Source of the DNA: Hippasteria phrygiana
Lineage: Eukaryota; Echinodermata; Asteroidea; Valvatida; Goniasteridae
Assembly: GCA_037893225.1 (NCBI GenBank)
Contig: JAZGUH010000282.1
Span: 124,001 to 188,000 of the forward strand
Direction: 5' to 3'
Length of the DNA: 64,000 nucleotides
The position numbers were made by a program, and so were the translations under genes. The notes under the pieces are model-generated. The model had not been told where the DNA came from. It saw only the letters and a program-made list of their open reading frames with translations, and did not search any database. Shown here piece after piece: positions 13,401-27,900 of the stretch (its first letter is position 1; each line of letters starts with the position of its first letter).

Positions 13401-15730
13401 ATACATGTCAAAATTACTGAATTTGGTTGATATTTCATGCAATTATGAATGAGTAAAGCAAGTCCATACCCCAGGGAATTTGACATGCATGGAGCAATAA
13501 ATAGACGGTAACATGTACACAGATGTTGGCCGGAAAGAAAATAAACATTGCGAGGTTTGAATTTTCTCCACAAGTTTTAACTCTAAGAAGCCGCCGATAA
13601 TTGCAACATGTAGCGCCAGATCTAAGCTATCCATACATGTCAAAATTACTGAATTTGGTTGATATTTCATGCAATTATGAATGAGTAAAGCAAGTCCATA
13701 CCCCAGGGAATTTGACAGGCATGGAGCAATAAATAAGAGGTAATCTGCACACAGATGGTGGCCGGGAAGAAAATAAACATTGCGAGGTTTGAATTTTCTC
13801 CACAAGTGTTAACTCTAAGAAGCCGCCGATAATTGCAACATGTAGCGCCAGATCTAAGCTATGCATACATGTCAAAATTACTGAATTTGGTTGATATTTC
13901 ATGCAATTATGAATGAGTAAAGCAAGTCATACCCTAGGGAATTTGACAGGCATGGAGCAATAAATCGAAGGTAATATGCACACAGATGTTGGCCGGAAAG
14001 AAAATAAACATTGCGATGTTTGAATTTTCTCCACAAGTTTTAACTCTAGGAAGCCGCCGATGATTGCAACATGTAGCGCCAGATCTAAGATATCCATACA
14101 TGTCAAAATTACTGTATTTGGTTGATATTTCATGCAATTATGAATGAGTAAAGCAAGTCATACCCCAGGGAATTTGACATGCATGGAGCAATAAATAGAC
14201 GGTAATATGTACACAGGTGTTGGCCGGAAAGAAAATAAACATTGCGAGGTTTGAATTTTCTCCACAAGTTTTAACTCTAAGAAGCCGCCGATGATTGCAA
14301 CATGTAGCGCCAGATCTAAGCTATCCATACATGTCAAAATTACTGTATTTGGTTGATATTTCATGCAATTAAGAATGAGTAAAGCAAGTCATACCCCAGG
14401 GAATTTGACAGGCATGGAGCAATAAATAGAAGGTAATATGCACACAGATGGTGGCAAGGAAGAAAATAAACATTGCGAGGTTTGAATTTTCTCCACAAGT
14501 GTTAACTCTAAGAACCCGCCGATAATTGCAACATGTAGCGCCAGATCTAAGCTATCCATACATGTCAAAATTACTGAATTTGGTTGATATTTCATGCAAT
14601 TATGAATGAGTAAAGCAAGTCATACCCCAGGGAATTTGACATGCATGGAGCAATAAATAGACGGTAACATGTACACAGGTGTTGGCCGGAAAGAAAATAA
14701 ACATTGCGAAGTTTGAATTTTCTCCACAAGTTTTAACTCTAGGAAGCCGCCGATGATTGCAACATGTAGCGCCAGATCTAAGCTATCCATACATGTCAAA
14801 ATTACTGTATTTGGTTGATATTTCATGCAATTATGAATGAGTAAAGCAAGTCCATACCCCAGGGAATTTGACATGTATGTAGCAATAAATAGACGGTAAC
14901 ATGTACACAGATGTTGGCCGGAAAGAAAATAAACATTGCGAGGTTTGAATTTTCTCCACAAGTTTTAACTCTAAGAAGCCGCCGATAATTGCAACATGTA
15001 GCGCCAGATCTAAGCTATCCATACATGTCAAAATTACTGAATTTGGTTGATATTTCATGCAATTATGAATGAGTAAAGCAAGTCCATACCCCAGGGAATT
15101 TGACAGGCATGGAGCAATAAATAAGAGGTAATCTGCACACAGATGGTGGCCGGGAAGAAAATAAACATTGCGAGGTTTGAATTTTCTCCACAAGTGTTAA
15201 CTCTAAGAAGCCGCCGATAATTGCAACATGTAGCGCCAGATCTAAGCTATGCATACATGTCAAAATTACTGAATTTGGTTGATATTTCATGCAATTATGA
15301 ATGAGTAAAGCAAGTCATACCCTAGGGAATTTGACAGGCATGGAGCAATAAATCGAAGGTAATATGCACACAGATGTTGGCCGGAAAGAAAATAAACATT
15401 GCGATGTTTGAATTTTCTCCACAAGTTTTAACTCTAGGAAGCCGCCGATGATTGCAACATGTAGCGCCAGATCTAAGCTATCCATACATGTCAAAATTAC
15501 TGTATTTGGTTGATATTTCATGCAATTATGAATGAGTAAAGCAAAACATACCCTAGGGAATTTGACATGCATGGAGCAATAAATAGACGGTAATTGCACA
15601 CAGATGTTGGCCTGAAAGAAAATAAACATTGCGAGGTTTGAATTTTCTCCACAAGTGTTAACTCTAAGAAGCCGCCGATAATTGCAACATGTAGCGCCAG
15701 ATCTAAGCTATCCATACATGTCAAAATTAC
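10412..15730. repeat. Transition block, 23 monomers
   Basis: Order: D-A-B-C-D-E-N-F, then J-K-L-F-A-B-C, then a D/J hybrid, K-L-M-B-C-D-A. Classes G, H, I, O and P are no longer found, and E makes its last appearance (11568). The J-K-L-F-A-B arrangement that dominates the rest of the window first appears at 12262. The monomer at 14806 has the private 'gacatgtatgtag'. Confidence 0.87.
13882..14112. repeat. Chimeric monomer D/J
   Basis: The left two thirds are D ('ccctaggg', 'cgaagg', 'gcgatg') and the end is J ('gatatcc'). It follows C, as D does, and precedes K, as J does. The parallel region at 17814-18276 has separate D and J, so the hybrid fits a deletion of one repeat length between the two. 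The breakpoint lies between gcgatg and gatatcc, where D and J are identical. Confidence 0.88.
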
Positions 15731-15962
15731 TGAATTTGGTTGATATTTCATGCAATTATGAATGAGTAAAGCAAGTCCATACCCCAGGGAATTTGACATG
15801 CATGGAGCAATAAATAGACGGTAACATGTACACAGATGTTGGCCGGAAAGAAAATAAACATTGCGAGGTTTGAATTTTCTCCACAAGTTTTAACTCTAGG
15901 AAGCCGCCGATGATTGCAACATGTAGCGCCAGATCTAAGCTATCCATACATGTCAAAATTAC
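15731..15962. repeat. Class N monomer, 232 bp (exemplar)
   Basis: It has a B/J-type left half ('gtccatacc', 'agacgg', 'taacatgtac') with 'ctaggaag', 'gatgattg' and 'gctatcc' on the right. It is J without the gatatcc change. Copies lie at 5784, 9486, 11799, 15731 and 20590, then again at 59214, 59677 and 60141. Confidence 0.88.
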
Positions 15963-18900
15963 TGTATTTGGTTGATATTTCATGCAATTATGAATGAGTA
16001 AAGCAAGTCATACCCCAGGGAATTTGACAGGCATGGAGCAATAAATAGAAGGTAATATGCACACAGATGTTGGCCGGAAAGAAAATAAACATTGCGAGGT
16101 TTGAATTTTCTCCACAAGTTTTAACTCTAGGAAGCCGCCGATGATTGCAACATGTAGCGCCAGATCTAAGCTATCCATACATGTCAAAATTACTGAATTT
16201 GGTTGATATTTCATGCAATTATGAATGAGTAAAGCAAGTCCATACCCCAGGGAATTTGACATGCATGGAGCAATAAATAGACGGTAACATGTACACAGAT
16301 GTTGGCCGGAAAGAAAATAAACATTGCGAGGTTTGAATTTTCTCCACAAGTTTTAACTCTAGGAAGCCGCCGATGATTGCAACATGTAGCGCCAGATCTA
16401 AGATATCCATACATGTCAAAATTACTGTATTTGGTTGATATTTCATGCAATTATGAATGAGTAAAGAGAGTCATACCCCAGGGAATTTGACATGCATGGA
16501 GCAATAAATAGACGGTAATATGTACACAGGTGTTGGCCGGAAAGAAAATAAACATTGCGAGGTTTGAATTTTCTCCACAAGTTTTAACTCTAAGAAGCCG
16601 CCGATGATTGCAACATGTAGCGCCAGATCTAAGCTATCCATACATGTCAAAATTACTGTATTTGGTTGATATTTCATGCAATTAAGAATGAGTAAAGCAA
16701 GTCATACCCCAGGGAATTTGACAGGCATGGAGCAATAAATAGAAGGTAATATGCACACAGATGGTGGCAAGGAAGAAAATAAACATTGCGAGGTTTGAAT
16801 TTTCTCCACAAGTGTTAACTCTAAGAACCCGCCGATAATTGCAACATGTAGCGCCAGATCTAAGCTATCCATACATGTCAAAATTACTGAATTTGGTTGA
16901 TAATTCATGCAATTATGAATGAGTAAAGCAAGTCATACCCCAGGGAATTTGACAGGCATGGAGCAATAAATAGAAGGTAATATGCACACAGATGTTGGCC
17001 GGAAAGAAAATAAACATTGCGAGGTTTGAATTTTCTCCACAAGTTTTAACTCTAGGAAGCCGCCGATGATTGCAACATGTAGCGCCAGATCTAAGCTATC
17101 CATACATGTCAAAATTACTGTATTTGGTTGATATTTCATGCAATTATGAATGAGTAAAGCAAGTCATACCCTAGGGAATTTGACAGGCATGGAGCAATAA
17201 ATAGACGGTAATATGCACACAGATGTTGGCCTGAAAGAAAATAAACATTGCGAGGTTTGAATTTTCTCCACAAGTGTTAACTCTAAGAAGCCGCCGATAA
17301 TTGCAACATGTAGCGCCAGATCTAAGCTATCCATACATGTCAAAATTACTGAATTTGGTTGATATTTCATGCAATTATGAATGAGTAAAGCAAGTCCATA
17401 CCCCAGGGAATTTGACATGCATGGAGCAATAAATAGACGGTAACATGTACACAGATGTTGGCCGGAAAGAAAATAAACATTGCGAGGTTTGAATTTTCTC
17501 CACAAGTTTTAACTCTAAGAAGCCGCCGATAATTGCAACATGTAGCGCCAGATCTAAGCTATCCATACATGTCAAAATTACTGAATTTGGTTGATATTTC
17601 ATGCAATTATGAATGAGTAAAGCAAGTCCATACCCCAGGGAATTTGACAGGCATGGAGCAATAAATAAGAGGTAATCTGCACACAGATGGTGGCCGGGAA
17701 GAAAATAAACATTGCGAGGTTTGAATTTTCTCCACAAGTGTTAACTCTAAGAAGCCGCCGATAATTGCAACATGTAGCGCCAGATCTAAGCTATGCATAC
17801 ATGTCAAAATTACTGAATTTGGTTGATATTTCATGCAATTATGAATGAGTAAAGCAAGTCATACCCTAGGGAATTTGACAGGCATGGAGCAATAAATCGA
17901 AGGTAATATGCACACAGATGTTGGCCGGAAAGAAAATAAACATTGCGATGTTTGAATTTTCTCCACAAGTTTTAACTCTAGGAAGCCGCCGATGATTGCA
18001 ACATGTAGCGCCAGATCTAAGCTATCCATACATGTCAAAATTACTGTATTTGGTTGATATTTCATGCAATTATGAATGAGTAAAGCAAGTCCATACCCCA
18101 GGGAATTTGACATGCATGGAGCAATAAATAGACGGTAACATGTACACAGATGTTGGCCGGAAAGAAAATAAACATTGCGAGGTTTGAATTTTCTCCACAA
18201 GTTTTAACTCTAGGAAGCCGCCGATGATTGCAACATGTAGCGCCAGATCTAAGATATCCATACATGTCAAAATTACTGTATTTGGTTGATATTTCATGCA
18301 ATTATGAATGAGTAAAGCAAGTCATACCCCAGGGAATTTGACATGCATGGAGCAATAAATAGACGGTAATATGTACACAGGTGTTGGCCGGAAAGAAAAT
18401 AAACATTGCGAGGTTTGAATTTTCTCCACAAGTTTTAACTCTAAGAAGCCGCCGATGATTGCAACATGTAGCGCCAGATCTAAGCTATCCATACATGTCA
18501 AAATTACTGTATTTGGTTGATATTTCATGCAATTAAGAATGAGTAAAGCAAGTCATACCCCAGGGAATTTGACAGGCATGGAGCAATAAATAGAAGGTAA
18601 TATGCACACAGATGGTGGCAAGGAAGAAAATAAACATTGCGAGGTTTGAATTTTCTCCACAAGTGTTAACTCTAAGAACCCGCCGATAATTGCAACATGT
18701 AGCGCCAGATCTAAGCTATCCATACATGTCAAAATTACTGAATTTGGTTGATATTTCATGCAATTATGAATGAGTAAAGCAAGTCATACCCCAGGGAATT
18801 TGACATGCATGGAGCAATAAATAGACGGTAACATGTACACAGGTGTTGGCCGGAAAGAAAATAAACATTGCGAAGTTTGAATTTTCTCCACAAGTTTTAA

Positions 18901-20589
18901 CTCTAGGAAGCCGCCGATGATTGCAACATGTAGCGCCAGATCTAAGCTATCCATACATGTCAAAATTACTGAATTTGGTTGATATTTCATGCAATTATGA
19001 ATGAGTAAAGCAAGTCCATACCCCAGGGAATTTGACATGCATGGAGCAATAAATAGACGGTAACATGTACACAGATGTTGGCCGGAAAGAAAATAAACAT
19101 TGCGAGGTTTGAATTTTCTCCACAAGTTTTAACTCTAAGAAGCCGCCGATAATTGCAACATGTAGCGCCAGATCTAAGCTATCCATACATGTCAAAATTA
19201 CTGAATTTGGTTGATATTTCATGCAATTATGAATGAGTAAAGCAAGTCCATACCCCAGGGAATTTGACAGGCATGGAGCAATAAATAAGAGGTAATCTGC
19301 ACACAGATGGTGGCCGGGAAGAAAATAAACATTGCGAGGTTTGAATTTTCTCCACAAGTGTTAACTCTAAGAAGCCGCCGATAATTGCAACATGTAGCGC
19401 CAGATCTAAGCTATGCATACATGTCAAAATTACTGAATTTGGTTGATATTTCATGCAATTATGAATGAGTAAAGCAAGTCATACCCTAGGGAATTTGACA
19501 GGCATGGAGCAATAAATCGAAGGTAATATGCACACAGATGTTGGCCGGAAAGAAAATAAACATTGCGATGTTTGAATTTTCTCCACAAGTTTTAACTCTA
19601 GGAAGCCGCCGATGATTGCAACATGTAGCGCCAGATCTAAGCTATCCATACATGTCAAAATTACTGTATTTGGTTGATATTTCATGCAATTATGAATGAG
19701 TAAAGCAAGTCCATACCCCAGGGAATTTGACATGCATGGAGCAATAAATAGACGGTAACATGTACACAGATGTTGGCCGGAAAGAAAATAAACATTGCGA
19801 GGTTTGAATTTTCTCCACAAGTTTTAACTCTAGGAAGCCGCCGATGATTGCAACATGTAGCGCCAGATCTAAGATATCCATACATGTCAAAATTACTGTA
19901 TTTGGTTGATATTTCATGCAATTATGAATGAGTAAAGCAAGTCATACCCCAGGGAATTTGACATGCATGGAGCAATAAATAGACGGTAATATGTACACAG
20001 GTGTTGGCCGGAAAGAAAATAAACATTGCGAGGTTTGAATTTTCTCCACAAGTTTTAACTCTAAGAAGCCGCCGATGATTGCAACATGTAGCGCCAGATC
20101 TAAGCTATCCATACATGTCAAAATTACTGTATTTGGTTGATATTTCATGCAATTAAGAATGAGTAAAGCAAGTCATACCCCAGGGAATTTGACAGGCATG
20201 GAGCAATAAATAGAAGGTAATATGCACACAGATGGTGGCAAGGAAGAAAATAAACATTGCGAGGTTTGAATTTTCTCCACAAGTGTTAACTCTAAGAACC
20301 CGCCGATAATTGCAACATGTAGCGCCAGATCTAAGCTATCCATACATGTCAAAATTACTGAATTTGGTTGATATTTCATGCAATTATGAATGAGTAAAGC
20401 AAGTCATACCCCAGGGAATTTGACATGCATGGAGCAATAAATAGACGGTAACATGTACACAGGTGTTGGCCGGAAAGAAAATAAACATTGCGAAGTTTGA
20501 ATTTTCTCCACAAGTTTTAACTCTAGGAAGCCGCCGATGATTGCAACATGTAGCGCCAGATCTAAGCTATCCATACATGTCAAAATTAC
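15731..20589. repeat. Block N-F-J-K-L-F-A-B-C-D with two J-K-L-M runs
   Basis: Order: N-F-J-K-L-F-A-B-C-D-J-K-L-M-B-C-D then J-K-L-M. It parallels 11799-15500 at an offset of 3932 bp (17 monomers), sharing the private 'aaagagagtc' of K at 12494 and 16426. It differs in having separate D and J where the earlier copy has a D/J hybrid. C-D-J-K-L-M-B at 17582-19201 is repeated almost exactly at 19202-20821, 1620 bp away, with N in place of B at the end. Confidence 0.88.
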
Positions 20590-23500
20590 TGTATTTGGTT
20601 GATATTTCATGCAATTATGAATGAGTAAAGCAAGTCCATACCCCAGGGAATTTGACATGCATGGAGCAATAAATAGACGGTAACATGTACACAGATGTTG
20701 GCCGGAAAGAAAATAAACATTGCGAGGTTTGAATTTTCTCCACAAGTTTTAACTCTAGGAAGCCGCCGATGATTGCAACATGTAGCGCCAGATCTAAGCT
20801 ATCCATACGTGTCAAAATTACTGTATTTGGTTGATATTTCATGCAATTATGAATGAGTAAAGCAAGTCATACCCTAGGGAATTTGACATGCATGGAGCAA
20901 TAAATAGACGGTAATATGCACACAGATGTTGGCCTGAAAGAAAATAAACATTGCGAGGTTTGAATTTTCTCCACAAGTGTTAACTCTAAGAAGCCGCCGA
21001 TAATTGCAACATGTAGCGCCAGATCTAAGCTATCCATACATGTCAAAATTACTGAATTTGGTTGATATTTCATGCAATTATGAATGAGTAAAGCAAGTCC
21101 ATACCCCAGGGAATTTGACATGCATGGAGCAATAAATAGACGGTAACATGTACACAGATGTTGGCCGGAAAGAAAATAAACATTGCGAGGTTTGAATTTT
21201 CTCCACAAGTTTTAACTCTAAGAAGCCGCCGATAATTGCAACATGTAGCGCCAGATCTAAGCTATCCATACATGTCAAAATTACTGTATTTGGTTGATAT
21301 TTCATGCAATTAAGAATGAGTAAAGCAAGTCATACCCCAGGGAATTTGACAGGCATGGAGCAATAAATAGAAGGTAATATGCACACAGATGGTGGCAAGG
21401 AAGAAAATAAACATTGCGAGGTTTGAATTTTCTCCACAAGTGTTAACTCTAAGAACCCGCCGATAATTGCAACATGTAGCGCCAGATCTAAGCTATCCAT
21501 ACATGTCAAAATTACTGAATTTGGTTGATATTTCATGCAATTATGAATGAGTAAAGCAAGTCATACCCCAGGGAATTTGACAGGCATGGAGCAATAAATA
21601 GAAGGTAATATGCACACAGATGTTGGCCGGAAAGAAAATAAACATTGCGAGGTTTGAATTTTCTCCACAAGTTTTAACTCTAGGAAGCCGCCGATGATTG
21701 CAACATGTAGCGCCAGATCTAAGCTATCCATACATGTCAAAATTACTGTATTTGGTTGATATTTCATGCAATTATGAATGAGTAAAGCAAGTCATACCCT
21801 AGGGAATTTGACATGCATGGAGCAATAAATAGACGGTAATATGCACACAGATGTTGGCCTGAAAGAAAATAAACATTGCGAGGTTTGAATTTTCTCCACA
21901 AGTGTTAACTCTAAGAAGCCGCCGATAATTGCAACATGTAGCGCCAGATCTAAGCTATCCATACATGTCAAAATTACTGAATTTGGTTGATATTTCATGC
22001 AATTATGAATGAGTAAAGCAAGTCCATACCCCAGGGAATTTGACATGCATGGAGCAATAAATAGACGGTAACATGTACACAGATGTTGGCCGGAAAGAAA
22101 ATAAACATTGCGAGGTTTGAATTTTCTCCACAAGTTTTAACTCTAAGAAGCCGCCGATAATTGCAACATGTAGCGCCAGATCTAAGCTATCCATACATGT
22201 CAAAATTACTGAATTTGGTTGATATTTCATGCAATTATGAATGAGTAAAGCAAGTCCATACCCCAGGGAATTTGACAGGCATGGAGCAATAAATAAGAGG
22301 TAATCTGCACACAGATGGTGGCCGGGAAGAAAATAAACATTGCGAGGTTTGAATTTTCTCCACAAGTGTTAACTCTAAGAAGCCGCCGATAATTGCAACA
22401 TGTAGCGCCAGATCTAAGCTATGCATACATGTCAAAATTACTGAATTTGGTTGATATTTCATGCAATTATGAATGAGTAAAGCAAGTCATACCCTAGGGA
22501 ATTTGACAGGCATGGAGCAATAAATCGAAGGTAATATGCACACAGATGTTGGCCGGAAAGAAAATAAACATTGCGATGTTTGAATTTTCTCCACAAGTTT
22601 TAACTCTAGGAAGCCGCCGATGATTGCAACATGTAGCGCCAGATCTAAGCTATCCATACATGTCAAAATTACTGTATTTGGTTGATATTTCATGCAATTA
22701 TGAATGAGTAAAGCAAGTCCATACCCCAGGGAATTTGACATGCATGGAGCAATAAATAGACGGTAACATGTACACAGATGTTGGCCGGAAAGAAAATAAA
22801 CATTGCGAGGTTTGAATTTTCTCCACAAGTTTTAACTCTAGGAAGCCGCCGATGATTGCAACATGTAGCGCCAGATCTAAGATATCCATACATGTCAAAA
22901 TTACTGTATTTGGTTGATATTTCATGCAATTATGAATGAGTAAAGCAAGTCATACCCCAGGGAATTTGACATGCATGGAGCAATAAATAGACGGTAATAT
23001 GTACACAGGTGTTGGCCGGAAAGAAAATAAACATTGCGAGGTTTGAATTTTCTCCACAAGTTTTAACTCTAAGAAGCCGCCGATGATTGCAACATGTAGC
23101 GCCAGATCTAAGCTATCCATACATGTCAAAATTACTGTATTTGGTTGATATTTCATGCAATTAAGAATGAGTAAAGCAAGTCATACCCCAGGGAATTTGA
23201 CAGGCATGGAGCAATAAATAGAAGGTAATATGCACACAGATGGTGGCAAGGAAGAAAATAAACATTGCGAGGTTTGAATTTTCTCCACAAGTGTTAACTC
23301 TAAGAACCCGCCGATAATTGCAACATGTAGCGCCAGATCTAAGCTATCCATACATGTCAAAATTACTGAATTTGGTTGATATTTCATGCAATTATGAATG
23401 AGTAAAGCAAGTCATACCCCAGGGAATTTGACATGCATGGAGCAATAAATAGACGGTAACATGTACACAGGTGTTGGCCGGAAAGAAAATAAACATTGCG

Positions 23501-24984
23501 AAGTTTGAATTTTCTCCACAAGTTTTAACTCTAGGAAGCCGCCGATGATTGCAACATGTAGCGCCAGATCTAAGCTATCCATACATGTCAAAATTACTGT
23601 ATTTGGTTGATATTTCATGCAATTATGAATGAGTAAAGCAAGTCCATACCCCAGGGAATTTGACATGCATGGAGCAATAAATAGACGGTAACATGTACAC
23701 AGATGTTGGCCGGAAAGAAAATAAACATTGCGAGGTTTGAATTTTCTCCACAAGTTTTAACTCTAGGAAGCCGCCGATGATTGCAACATGTAGCGCCAGA
23801 TCTAAGATATCCATACATGTCAAAATTACTGTATTTGGTTGATATTTCATGCAATTATGAATGAGTAAAGCAAGTCATACCCCAGGGAATTTGACATGCA
23901 TGGAGCAATAAATAGACGGTAATATGTACACAGGTGTTGGCCGGAAAGAAAATAAACATTGCGAGGTTTGAATTTTCTCCACAAGTTTTAACTCTAAGAA
24001 GCCGCCGATGATTGCAACATGTAGCGCCAGATCTAAGCTATCCATACATGTCAAAATTACTGTATTTGGTTGATATTTCATGCAATTAAGAATGAGTAAA
24101 GCAAGTCATACCCCAGGGAATTTGACAGGCATGGAGCAATAAATAGAAGGTAATATGCACACAGATGGTGGCAAGGAAGAAAATAAACATTGCGAGGTTT
24201 GAATTTTCTCCACAAGTGTTAACTCTAAGAAGCCGCCGATAATTGCAACATGTAGCGCCAGATCTAAGCTATCCATACATGTCAAAATTACTGAATTTGG
24301 TTGATATTTCATGCAATTATGAATGAGTAAAGCAAGTCATACCCCAGGGAATTTGACAGGCATGGAGCAATAAATAGAAGGTAATATGCACACAGATGTT
24401 GGCCGGAAAGAAAATAAACATTGCGAGGTTTGAATTTTCTCCACAAGTTTTAACTCTAAGAAGCCGCCGATAATTGCAACATGTAGCGCCAGATCTAAGC
24501 TATCAATACATGTCAAAATTACTGTATTTGGTTTATATTTCATGCAATTATGAATGAGTAAAGCAAGTCATACCCTAGGGAATTTGACAGGCATGGAGCA
24601 ATAAATAGACGGTAACATGTACACAGATGTTGGCCGGGAAGAAAATAAACATTGCGAGGTTTGAATTTTCTCCACAAGTGTTAACTCTAAGAACCCGCCG
24701 ATAATTGCAACATGTAGCGCCAGATCTAAGCTATCCATACATGTCAAAATTACTGAATTTGGTTGATATTTCATGCAATTATGAATGAGTAAAGCAAGTC
24801 ATACCCCAGGGAATTTGACATGCATGGAGCAATAAATAGACGGTAACATGTACACAGGTGTTGGCCGGAAAGAAAATAAACATTGCGAAGTTTGAATTTT
24901 CTCCACAAGTTTTAACTCTAGGAAGCCGCCGATGATTGCAACATGTAGCGCCAGATCTAAGCTATCCATACATGTCAAAATTAC
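20590..24984. repeat. Irregular block, 19 monomers
   Basis: Order: N-A-B-L-F-A-B-C-D, then J-K-L-M, then J-K-L-F and a chimera, then M. This is the first appearance of the L-F-A-B internal repeat that later units carry. The F at 24292 has 'ctaagaag', 'ataattg' and the private 'gctatcaat'. The monomer at 24523 is a chimera described separately. Confidence 0.86.
24523..24753. repeat. Chimeric monomer, A-left, B-centre, L-right
   Basis: It combines 'ggtttata' (seen in E and I), 'ccctaggg' and 'gacaggc' (A), 'taacatgtac' (B), 'gatgttggccggg', 'caagtgtta' and 'ctaagaaccc' (L or G). No other monomer shows this set, and at least two switches are needed. The 'ggtttata' state is otherwise confined to the first 9.3 kb. 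Confidence 0.8.
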
Positions 24985-27900
24985 TGTATTTGGTTGATAT
25001 TTCATGCAATTATGAATGAGTAAAGCAAGTCCATACCCCAGGGAATTTGACATGCATGGAGCAATAAATAGACGGTAACATGTACACAGATGTTGGCCGG
25101 AAAGAAAATAAACATTGCGAGGTTTGAATTTTCTCCACAAGTTTTAACTCTAGGAAGCCGCCGATGATTGCAACATGTAGCGCCAGATCTAAGATATCCA
25201 TACATGTCAAAATTACTGTATTTGGTTGATATTTCATGCAATTATGAATGAGTAAAGCAAGTCATACCCCAGGGAATTTGACATGCATGGAGCAATAAAT
25301 AGACGGTAATATGTACACAGGTGTTGGCCGGAAAGAAAATAAACATTGCGAGGTTTGAATTTTCTCCACAAGTTTTAACTCTAAGAAGCCGCCGATGATT
25401 GCAACATGTAGCGCCAGATCTAAGCTATCCATACATGTCAAAATTACTGTATTTGGTTGATATTTCATGCAATTAAGAATGAGTAAAGCAAGTCATACCC
25501 CAGGGAATTTGACAGGCATGGAGCAATAAATAGAAGGTAATATGCACACAGATGGTGGCAAGGAAGAAAATAAACATTGCGAGGTTTGAATTTTCTCCAC
25601 AAGTGTTAACTCTAAGAAGCCGCCGATAATTGCAACATGTAGCGCCAGATCTAAGCTATCCATACATGTCAAAATTACTGAATTTGGTTGATATTTCATG
25701 CAATTATGAATGAGTAAAGCAAGTCATACCCCAGGGAATTTGACAGGCATGGAGCAATAAATAGAAGGTAATATGCACACAGATGTTGGCCGGAAAGAAA
25801 ATAAACATTGCGAGGTTTGAATTTTCTCCACAAGTTTTAACTCTAGGAAGCCGCCGATGATTGCAACATGTAGCGCCAGATCTAAGCTATCCATACATGT
25901 CAAAATTACTGTATTTGGTTGATATTTCATGCAATTATGAATGAGTAAAGCAAGTCATACCCTAGGGAATTTGACAGGCATGGAGCAATAAATAGACGGT
26001 AATATGCACACAGATGTTGGCCTGAAAGAAAATAAACATTGCGAGGTTTGAATTTTCTCCACAAGTGTTAACTCTAAGAAGCCGCCGATAATTGCAACAT
26101 GTAGCGCCAGATCTAAGCTATGCATACATGTCAAAATTACTGAATTTGGTTGATATTTCATGCAATTATGAATGAGTAAAGCAAGTCCATACCCCAGGGA
26201 ATTTGACATGCATGGAGCAATAAATAGACTGTAACATGTACACAGATGTTGGCCGGAAAGAAAATAAACATTGCGAGGTTTGAATTTTCTCCACAAGTTT
26301 TAACTCTAAGAAGCCGCCGATAATTGCAACATGTAGCGCCAGATCTAAGCTATCCATACATGTCAAAATTACTGTATTTGGTTGATATTTCATGCAATTA
26401 AGAATGAGTAAAGCAAGTCATACCCCAGGGAATTTGACAGGCATGGAGCAATAAATAGAAGGTAATATGCACACAGATGGTGGCAAGGAAGAAAATAAAC
26501 ATTGCGAGGTTTGAATTTTCTCCACAAGTGTTAACTCTAAGAACCCGCCGATAATTGCAACATGTAGCGCCAGATCTAAGCTATCCATACATGTCAAAAT
26601 TACTGAATTTGGTTGATATTTCATGCAATTATGAATGAGTAAAGCAAGTCATACCCCAGGGAATTTGACAGGCATGGAGCAATAAATAGAAGGTAATATG
26701 CACACAGATGTTGGCCGGAAAGAAAATAAACATTGCGAGGTTTGAATTTTCTCCACAAGTTTTAACTCTAGGAAGCCGCCGATGATTGCAACATGTAGCG
26801 CCAGATCTAAGCTATCCATACATGTCAAAATTACTGTATTTGGTTGATATTTCATGCAATTATGAATGAGTAAAGCAAGTCATACCCTAGGGAATTTGAC
26901 AGGCATGGAGCAATAAATAGACGGTAATATGCACACAGATGTTGGCCTGAAAGAAAATAAACATTGCGAGGTTTGAATTTTCTCCACAAGTGTTAACTCT
27001 AAGAAGCCGCCGATAATTGCAACATGTAGCGCCAGATCTAAGCTATCCATACATGTCAAAATTACTGAATTTGGTTGATATTTCATGCAATTATGAATGA
27101 GTAAAGCAAGTCCATACCCCAGGGAATTTGACATGCATGGAGCAATAAATAGACGGTAACATGTACACAGATGTTGGCCGGAAAGAAAATAAACATTGCG
27201 AGGTTTGAATTTTCTCCACAAGTTTTAACTCTAAGAAGCCGCCGATAATTGCAACATGTAGCGCCAGATCTAAGCTATCCATACATGTCAAAATTACTGA
27301 ATTTGGTTGATATTTCATGCAATTATGAATGAGTAAAGCAAGTCCATACCCCAGGGAATTTGACAGGCATGGAGCAATAAATAAGAGGTAATCTGCACAC
27401 AGATGGTGGCCGGGAAGAAAATAAACATTGCGAGGTTTGAATTTTCTCCACAAGTGTTAACTCTAAGAAGCCGCCGATAATTGCAACATGTAGCGCCAGA
27501 TCTAAGCTATGCATACATGTCAAAATTACTGAATTTGGTTGATATTTCATGCAATTATGAATGAGTAAAGCAAGTCATACCCTAGGGAATTTGACAGGCA
27601 TGGAGCAATAAATCGAAGGTAATATGCACACAGATGTTGGCCGGAAAGAAAATAAACATTGCGATGTTTGAATTTTCTCCACAAGTTTTAACTCTAGGAA
27701 GCCGCCGATGATTGCAACATGTAGCGCCAGATCTAAGCTATCCATACATGTCAAAATTACTGTATTTGGTTGATATTTCATGCAATTATGAATGAGTAAA
27801 GCAAGTCCATACCCCAGGGAATTTGACATGCATGGAGCAATAAATAGACGGTAACATGTACACAGATGTTGGCCGGAAAGAAAATAAACATTGCGAGGTT

